Below are positions 41,721 to 46,267 of a stretch of DNA of 46,267 nt, one piece after another. The stretch's first letter is position 1, and every line of letters starts with the position of its first letter. The notes below the pieces were generated by a model that was given only the letters and a program-made list of their open reading frames with translations, ran no database searches and was not told where the DNA came from. Source of the stretch: Ruminiclostridium sp. (GTDB taxonomy: Bacteria; Bacillota; Clostridia; Oscillospirales; Oscillospiraceae); the NCBI GenBank assembly GCA_017435425.1, contig JAFSFC010000066.1, positions 1-46,267 of the forward strand. The letters are read 5' to 3'. The translations under genes were made by a program, and so were the position numbers.

Positions 41721-42854
41721 ATGAAGAAACTCTGTGCCATGCTATTGCTCCTGACATCCTGCCTATTCCTCCTGCCCGTCTCGGCGGCAGGACCGGAGAC
41801 CAACGCCAAGGCCGTCCTTTTGATGGAAAAGACCACCGGGGAGGTCCTGTATGAAGAGAATTCCCACGATACCCTGGAGCCCGCCAGCGTCACAAAGGTC
41901 ATGACCATGCTCCTCATCATGGAGGCCCTGGACAGCGGGGCCATCACCCTGGAGACCATGGTGCCTGTGTCCGCCCAGGCCGCCGGGATGGGTGGGTCCC
42001 AGGTGTACATGGAGGAGGGGGAGCAGTTCTCCGTCCATGAGATGCTCAAGGCCATCGCCGTGGCCTCGGGAAACGATGCCTCGGTGGCCATGGCCGAGTA
42101 TCTGGCAGGCAGCGAGGGGACCTTTGTGGAAAAAATGAACGCCCGGGCGGCTGAACTGGGCATGGAGGACACGGTCTTTCAGAACTGCACCGGCCTGCCC
42201 GCCGAGGGCCACCACACCTCGGCCTATGACATCGCCCTCATGTCCCGGGAGCTGATCCTGAACCACCCGGACATCCGCACCTACACCACCATCTGGATGG
42301 ATACCCTCCGGGACGGGGCCTTTCAGCTGTCCAACACCAACAAGCTCATCCGGTTCTACGACGGGGCCACCGGCCTGAAGACCGGCTCCACCGACGGGGC
42401 CCTCTACTGCATCTCGGCCACCGCCGAAAAGGAAGGCATGGAGCTCATCGCCGTGGTCCTGGGGTCCCCCACCTCGGCCGACCGGTTTGAGACAGCCAAG
42501 GCCACCCTCACCTACGGTTTTGCCAACTATGCCCTGGTGACCGCCGCTCCCTCGGAGCCCATCAATCCCATTGAGGTCGTGTTGGGCAGAGATGTCCAGG
42601 TCCAGCCGGTGCTGACTGACGGGGCCCAGCTCCTCCTGCCCAAGGGGGACGCCGGAAAGGTCACCACCACCGTGGACCTGCCGGACTCCGTCAATGCGCC
42701 CGTGGTGAAGGGCCAGGAGCTGGGGACCCTCACCGTCCTGGTGGACGGCCAGGAGCGGACCAAGCTGACTTTGGTTGCCGAGACCGGAGTGGAGCGGCTG
42801 TCTCTGGGCGAGGTCTATAAAGGCCTGCTGTGCACCTTATTCTCTATTGCGTGA
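41721..42854 (+). CDS. dacF: D-alanyl-D-alanine carboxypeptidase (DacF/PBP5 type)
   Basis: A 377-aa exported penicillin-binding protein that trims the terminal D-Ala of peptidoglycan stem peptides. A signal peptide (about 1-22) precedes the transpeptidase fold with the SxxK motif SVTK (56-59), SGN (116-118) and KTG (220-222), then a PBP5-type beta domain. Cysteine 14 in LLTSC resembles a lipobox, but the hydrophobic run continues after it, so ordinary signal peptidase cleavage near SAA is more likely. GGGGAGGG lies before ATG 41721. A MITE-like element sits in its upstream region. Confidence 0.93.
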   Translation: MKKLCAMLLLLTSCLFLLPVSAAGPETNAKAVLLMEKTTGEVLYEENSHDTLEPASVTKVMTMLLIMEALDSGAITLETMVPVSAQAAGMGGSQVYMEEGEQFSVHEMLKAIAVASGNDASVAMAEYLAGSEGTFVEKMNARAAELGMEDTVFQNCTGLPAEGHHTSAYDIALMSRELILNHPDIRTYTTIWMDTLRDGAFQLSNTNKLIRFYDGATGLKTGSTDGALYCISATAEKEGMELIAVVLGSPTSADRFETAKATLTYGFANYALVTAAPSEPINPIEVVLGRDVQVQPVLTDGAQLLLPKGDAGKVTTTVDLPDSVNAPVVKGQELGTLTVLVDGQERTKLTLVAETGVERLSLGEVYKGLLCTLFSIA

Positions 42855-42858
42855 AAAG

Positions 42859-42890
42859 GAGGCTTCCCATAACGGGAAGCCTCGCTTTTT
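42859..42890 (+). terminator. Terminator after dacF
   Basis: A 10-bp perfect stem (42859-42868, 42874-42883) with ATAAC loop and a TTTTT tail, between convergent genes. Confidence 0.9.
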
Positions 42891-44214
42891 ATTGTCCGAA
42901 ACCGAAATATGTTCTTTGTGTTTTTCGGGCCGTGATGGGTAGCTTTTCCTGTCGGAAGACAGACAGCACCATACCTATGAGGTACATGTCCATGACCAGA
43001 GCCATATTCCCGCTGAACAACGGAAAATGTGCAAACAGAATCACAACGCCAAAATTCATCCCAAGCGCCACCAGAGTCCGAAACGCCAGGGGCATCACGA
43101 CTGCCAACACGGTAAGTTTCGCCAAGGTATTTTTCTGCCGCAGGCATTTGATCAAGAGGCAAATAGTCAGCAGGAAGAAGGCTAGGATCAACGCCAGGAA
43201 GGGCCCCCAGCCCAGTTTGTGGATCATGGTGGTCAGCAAGAAGTCCTCTTGACCCCCGGGCAACATCATTTCATAGGGATATGCCCCCGCCCATAGGCCC
43301 TCTCCCATCCAACGGGCGGACTCCAAAGCCTGATGAATGTTCACCCCTGTGTATCCATACCCCGTGGGGTCCAGTTCCGGGCGGAACCCATAGAGCAGTC
43401 TGTTACTCATGTAATCGGAGGACAGTACTCTTACACAGCCCCAACCGCCAACGAAAAGGATTCCTGTGCTCAGGATCCCGATTCCTGCTTTCCTTCCGAT
43501 CCCATACCAGTCTTTCCAGGACAGGAGCATCAATAACAACACCCCAGTGACAAGCAGGACCAGAAGATCAAACATCAGACCATCGGCACTGGAAACAAAC
43601 CGCACCGCCAGAAGCGGAATGATTCCAAAGACAGAGAGCAAAAATCCTCTCCATCCCTCTCCTCGCCAGGTATACAGCCAAGCAGCATAGGCCAAGGGAT
43701 AGAAGGACGTCAGGTAGGACATATAGTGAAGCCCGATGGTTTCCAGCCCTACCATGGCAACGCCTAAAACCAGTGCCGCCAGGTAAATCCGCTTTCCATG
43801 ATACCCCAAAAACGTGTAATCCAGAAAATATCCGATAAACAGGACCCCGATGCCAAGGACCAAAGCCAGCACGGTTTCCCAAACACCCACAGAGGCTGTC
43901 GGCCATTCATCGCCAGCGGTCAGAACCAGCCGGAAAACCACCCCGGCCACGGCGACAGCAACCGTAAGGAGCAGAAGTCCCCACTGAGGCTTCGGTCGGT
44001 GTACCCTGTCCAACCCCAGCCCTACTGAGACCGCATCTCCCATCTGCCGGACGGCTTCTGCCTGGGCCGCTTCCTCAGACATGCCCTCAGCCAGACAGGC
44101 ATCCCGCTGGTCCAAAAGGTGGGTCCGAAGTTCTTCCAGCAGTGCAGGCTTCGCCCGCTTCCACCGGATCTGTTCGCCTGCAATGTTCAGATAAGATTCG
44201 ATCCGGTCAGACAT
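42889..44214 (-). CDS. Permease-prefix domain fused to an FtsW/RodA (SEDS)-like membrane protein
   Basis: A 441-aa protein. The first 75 residues are a soluble helical permease-prefix-1-like domain (IESYLNIAGEQIRWKRAKPALLEELRTHLLDQRDACLAEGMSEEAAQAEAVRQMGD). The rest has about ten membrane segments and the SEDS core: RLLYGFRPELDPTGYGYTGVNIHQALESARWMG, then LPGGQEDFLLTTMIHKLGWGP with the DF aspartate of the family's catalytic loop, and a C-terminal MNFGVVILFAHFPLFSGNMALVMDMYLIGM pattern. It follows padR by one base. SEDS proteins polymerise glycan or flip lipid-linked precursors; whether this one is active is unknown. Confidence 0.75.
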   Translation of the reverse strand: MSDRIESYLNIAGEQIRWKRAKPALLEELRTHLLDQRDACLAEGMSEEAAQAEAVRQMGDAVSVGLGLDRVHRPKPQWGLLLLTVAVAVAGVVFRLVLTAGDEWPTASVGVWETVLALVLGIGVLFIGYFLDYTFLGYHGKRIYLAALVLGVAMVGLETIGLHYMSYLTSFYPLAYAAWLYTWRGEGWRGFLLSVFGIIPLLAVRFVSSADGLMFDLLVLLVTGVLLLMLLSWKDWYGIGRKAGIGILSTGILFVGGWGCVRVLSSDYMSNRLLYGFRPELDPTGYGYTGVNIHQALESARWMGEGLWAGAYPYEMMLPGGQEDFLLTTMIHKLGWGPFLALILAFFLLTICLLIKCLRQKNTLAKLTVLAVVMPLAFRTLVALGMNFGVVILFAHFPLFSGNMALVMDMYLIGMVLSVFRQEKLPITARKTQRTYFGFGQ

Positions 44215-44215
44215 A

Positions 44216-44548
44216 TCAGGCACCTCCTTCCAGCACCCGAAGCATGGCCCCGGCATACGTCCTCCACTCATCTTCTTTCTCTGCCAGCTGGCGGCGTCCG
44301 CTGTCGGTCAGATGATAGTATCGGCGGGGACGGGCCGTTCCAACATCCTCTTCCCAAGCCTCAATATACCCTTTCTGTTCCAAGGAGTGAAGAAGAGGAT
44401 AGAGGGTCCCGGATTTCAGTTCAAAGGTTTGATCTGACCGGCGGCGAAGCTCTTCCACCATCTGGTATCCGTACTTATCGCCGCTCTCCAGGAGTTTCAG
44501 CACCAGTAGGGCAGTGCTCCCGGCCAACAGACTTTTATCGATGGTCAT
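44216..44548 (-). CDS. PadR family transcriptional regulator
   Basis: A 110-aa PadR regulator with LLAGSTALLVLKLLESGDKYGYQMVEEL, the recognition helix-turn-helix FELKSGTLYPLLHSLEQKGYI and the wing TARPRRYYHLTDSGRRQL. It is the first gene of a two-gene operon with the permease-prefix/SEDS protein. The palindrome TAGATTATCTA (44567-44577) lies just downstream of its own -10 box, a likely autorepressor site. Confidence 0.91.
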   Translation of the reverse strand: MTIDKSLLAGSTALLVLKLLESGDKYGYQMVEELRRRSDQTFELKSGTLYPLLHSLEQKGYIEAWEEDVGTARPRRYYHLTDSGRRQLAEKEDEWRTYAGAMLRVLEGGA

Positions 44549-44566
44549 TTCAATTCCCCCTTTATA

Positions 44567-44577
44567 TAGATTATCTA
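44567..44577. promoter_or_regulatory. Palindrome near the padR start, candidate operator
   Basis: TAGAT-T-ATCTA, a perfect 11-bp palindrome between the -10 box and the start of the PadR gene. A related GTAGAT half-site occurs in the promoter spacer. Confidence 0.45.
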
Positions 44578-44582
44578 CCTAT

Positions 44583-44611
44583 ATGATATATCGACCATCT
44601 ACTTATGTCAA
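44583..44611 (-). promoter_or_regulatory. Promoter of the padR-SEDS operon
   Basis: On the minus strand TTGACA (44606-44611), 17-bp spacer, TATCAT (44583-44588). Confidence 0.77.
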
Positions 44612-44644
44612 GAGCCGTGTGAAATTGTAATAATATGAGTCATA

Positions 44645-44695
44645 GCCCCCTCATCAGTCTGCTTCGCAGACAGCTTCTCCCCAGGGAGAAGCCTT
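44645..44695. repeat. Palindromic repeat fragment upstream of the cysteine desulfurase gene
   Basis: Two adjacent hairpins, GTCTG-CTTCG-CAGAC (44657-44671) and GCTTCTCC-CCAG-GGAGAAGC (44073-offset arms at 44673-44680 and 44685-44692), preceded by AGCCCCCTCATCA. This type of CCCTCATCAGTC palindromic unit is familiar from Clostridia genomes as a dispersed repeat, from memory. Only one copy is in the window. Confidence 0.45.
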
Positions 44696-44711
44696 GCCGT
44701 CAACTGCAAAC

Positions 44712-44740
44712 TTGACATTTCTCTCCCCAGTCAGTACAAT
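44712..44740 (+). promoter_or_regulatory. Promoter of the cysteine desulfurase gene
   Basis: TTGACA (44712-44717), 17-bp spacer, TACAAT (44735-44740), only 17 bp beyond the repeat fragment. Confidence 0.82.
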
Positions 44741-44782
44741 ATAACACGATTTTTGAGACTCTATCCCGAAAGAGGTTTTAAT

Positions 44783-45928
44783 ATGAACACCATTTATCTG
44801 GACCACGCCGCCACCACCCGGGTGATCCCTGAGGCCGCCCAGGCCGCCCTGCAGGTCATGACCGAGGAGTACGGCAACCCCTCCTCCCTCCACCACCTGG
44901 GTGTCCAGGCCGCCAAGGATCTGGCCGCCCGCCGGGAGACCGTGGCCAAGACCCTGGGCTGCAAGGCTGATGAGCTCTTCTTCACCTCCTGCGGCACCGA
45001 GGGGGATAACTGGGCCATTCAGCTGGCCGTCCACCTGAACCGCCACAAGGGCAAGCACATCATCACCACCTCCATCGAGCACTCCGCCGTGCTGGAGCCC
45101 ATCAAGAAGCTGGAGACCCAGGGCTACGAGGTCACCTATCTGAATCCTGATGCCAACGGCCGGGTCACCCTGTCCGATCTGGAGGCCGCCCTGCGGCCCG
45201 ACACCGTCCTGGTGGCCATGATGCTGGTGAACAACGAGTCCGGCGCCATCCAGCCTGTGGCCGATGCCGCTCGCCTGCTGAAACGGAAGAAGTCCAGCGC
45301 CTTCCTCCACTGCGACGCCATCCAGGGCTTTTTGAAGATCCCCTTCACTGTCAAGAGCCTTGGGGCCGACACCATCGCCATCAGCGGCCATAAGATCGGC
45401 GCCCCCAAGGGGATCGGCGCCCTGTACATCAGCCCCAAGCTCCACCCCATCCAGCCCATGATCCGGGGGGGCGGCCAGGAGCGGAACATGCGTTCCGGCA
45501 CCGAGGGCACCGCCCAGATCGCCGCCTTTGCCGCCGCCTGCAAGGTAGGTCATGAGCAGCTCCAGGCTCATATCGACTACCTCACTGACCTGAAGGCCTA
45601 CACCCTGGAAAAGCTGAAGGCAACCGTCCCCGGTCTGGTGGTGGTCTCCGAAGGTGACGCCCCCCACATCTGCGCCATCTCCCTCCCCGGCCGTCCCAGC
45701 CAGGTGGTGGTGCGATATCTGAGCGACAAGGGGGTCTGCCTGTCCTCCGGCTCCGCCTGCCACAAGGGCAAGGCCAGCCATGTGTACGCCGCCATGAACC
45801 TGTCCAAGCCCACCCGGGATGGCATGCTCCGGGTGTCCTTCGGCCCCTCCAACACGAAAGAGGAGATAGACGCCCTGGCGGAGGCTCTGCTGTCCGCAAC
45901 CAAAGATCTGGTCGCCGCAGTAAAATAA
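44783..45928 (+). CDS. Cysteine desulfurase (NifS/IscS family)
   Basis: A 381-aa PLP enzyme that takes sulfur from cysteine for Fe-S clusters or thio-tRNA. It has the N-terminal YLDHAATTRV, the PLP histidine and lysine (EHSAV near 100 and SGHKIGAPKG with K204), and the catalytic cysteine in SSGSACHKGKAS (C326) on a short loop, as in the NifS-like group. No scaffold protein (NifU/IscU) or ThiI is next to it. AGAGG is before ATG 44783. It is monocistronic, ending at a strong terminator. Confidence 0.94.
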   Translation: MNTIYLDHAATTRVIPEAAQAALQVMTEEYGNPSSLHHLGVQAAKDLAARRETVAKTLGCKADELFFTSCGTEGDNWAIQLAVHLNRHKGKHIITTSIEHSAVLEPIKKLETQGYEVTYLNPDANGRVTLSDLEAALRPDTVLVAMMLVNNESGAIQPVADAARLLKRKKSSAFLHCDAIQGFLKIPFTVKSLGADTIAISGHKIGAPKGIGALYISPKLHPIQPMIRGGGQERNMRSGTEGTAQIAAFAAACKVGHEQLQAHIDYLTDLKAYTLEKLKATVPGLVVVSEGDAPHICAISLPGRPSQVVVRYLSDKGVCLSSGSACHKGKASHVYAAMNLSKPTRDGMLRVSFGPSNTKEEIDALAEALLSATKDLVAAVK

Positions 45929-45931
45929 CGA

Positions 45932-45969
45932 AAAAAAGACCTTTCCGCCGTGGCGGAAAGGTCTTTTTT
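45932..45969. terminator. Bidirectional terminator between the cysteine desulfurase gene and argS
   Basis: Stem of about 17 bp with A and T tracts (45932-45949, 45952-45969) and a very short loop; it serves both convergent genes. Confidence 0.93.
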
Positions 45970-45975
45970 CGCAAA

Positions 45976-46267
45976 TCACATTTTAGTAGGTGCAGTGACG
46001 CCCAGCAGGTTCAGGCAGTTGGCCAGAACGGAGCGGACGCTGTCAGCCAGCTTCAGGCGGGCAGACAGCACGGCAGGCTCCTCGCCCTTGATGCGGCAGG
46101 CGCCGTAGAAGCGGTGGAAGTCACCGGCCAGCTCCACCAGGTAGCGGTTGATGCGGGAGGGATCGTAGTCACGGGCAGCGGCACGGATCTCGTCGGGCAG
46201 ACGAGCCAGGGTGCGGATGACGGTCTTCTCCTCCTCGGTGGACATCAGGTCGGCCTGGACGTCAGCA
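45976..46267 (-). CDS. argS: Arginyl-tRNA synthetase, C-terminal part (5' end outside window)
   Basis: The frame is open from the right edge to TGA at 45976-45978, giving 96 full codons of the C-terminal anticodon-binding (DALR) domain. Signature stretches are ARDYDPSRINRYLVELAGDFHRFYGACRIKGEE and the closing LANCLNLLGVTAPTKM, which ends nearly exactly as in other ArgS proteins, so the C-terminus is intact. The catalytic part lies beyond the window. Confidence 0.94.
   Translation of the reverse strand, partial: ADVQADLMSTEEEKTVIRTLARLPDEIRAAARDYDPSRINRYLVELAGDFHRFYGACRIKGEEPAVLSARLKLADSVRSVLANCLNLLGVTAPTKM

Noticed and set aside
41734..41764. Lipoprotein signal in DacF (LLTSC)
   Set aside because: The hydrophobic stretch continues past the cysteine and a normal signal peptidase site follows, as in other DacF proteins.
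1..46267. CRISPR array, tRNA or rRNA genes, prophage or intact insertion sequence
   Set aside because: No regularly spaced repeats, tRNA-like cloverleafs or transposase, integrase or capsid genes were found in reading both strands.

Overview
The window looks like a chromosomal stretch of a high-GC, anaerobic, Gram-positive Clostridia bacterium, most like the Oscillospiraceae (Flavonifractor/Pseudoflavonifractor-type gut organisms). This is inferred from the gene content (pyruvate:ferredoxin oxidoreductase, WalRK with YycH/YycI-like partners, DegV, RnpM, SLH protein), the GC-rich codon use, strong AGGAGG ribosome sites, A/U-flanked bidirectional terminators and frequent TTG/GTG starts. No database search was possible. 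No rRNA, tRNA, CRISPR array, prophage or intact insertion sequence was seen.

Layout. 1-408: 3' end of trpB. 470-2076: a degV-marR operon divergent from a CNNM/CorC-type transporter gene. The intergenic region holds two face-to-face consensus promoters, a double palindrome, a 25-codon leader ORF and an attenuator-like hairpin. 2076-6139: CNNM protein, a PlsC-like acyltransferase with a zinc ribbon, and a GltS-like symporter. 6178-7252: a shrunken Cu/Zn-SOD-like protein without metal ligands and a GyrI-like protein. 7396-13411: a tightly coupled redox operon encoding an eight-cluster polyferredoxin made of two RnfB-like modules, PFOR, and a GltA/NfnB-type flavoprotein, with ATGA overlaps at both junctions. 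13707-14714: LCP cell-wall ligase.

15134-23168: the classic rimP-nusA-rnpM-ylxQ-infB-rbfA-nrnA-truB-ribF operon, with a terminator-like hairpin in its leader. 23214-26138: a small accessory block (PadR regulator plus DUF1048-like membrane protein, a 59-aa ribbon-helix-helix protein, an unknown 96-aa protein, an SLH protein). 26290-32257: ClC-type channel, dusB, an ECF sigma/anti-sigma pair, and an EF-G paralogue with altered GTPase motifs.

32324-37170: a Nudix-walR-walK-yycH-yycI operon on the minus strand. 37335-41437: a MecA-N-like small protein, murA, rlmH and a phosphohexomutase. 41501-41637: a MITE-like element with TA-flanked inverted repeats. 41721-44548: a DacF-type D,D-carboxypeptidase, then a PadR regulator controlling a permease-prefix/SEDS (FtsW/RodA-like) fusion protein. 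44783-46267: cysteine desulfurase and the C-terminus of ArgS. Several genes concern the envelope (LCP, WalRKHI, MurA, phosphohexomutase, DacF, SEDS-like, SLH, PlsC).

The most interesting places for follow-up are the polyferredoxin-PFOR operon and its palindromic operator, the MarR/CNNM divergent control region with its leader ORF, the metal-less SOD-fold protein, the hydrolysis-motif-altered EF-G, and the two PadR/membrane-protein pairs.
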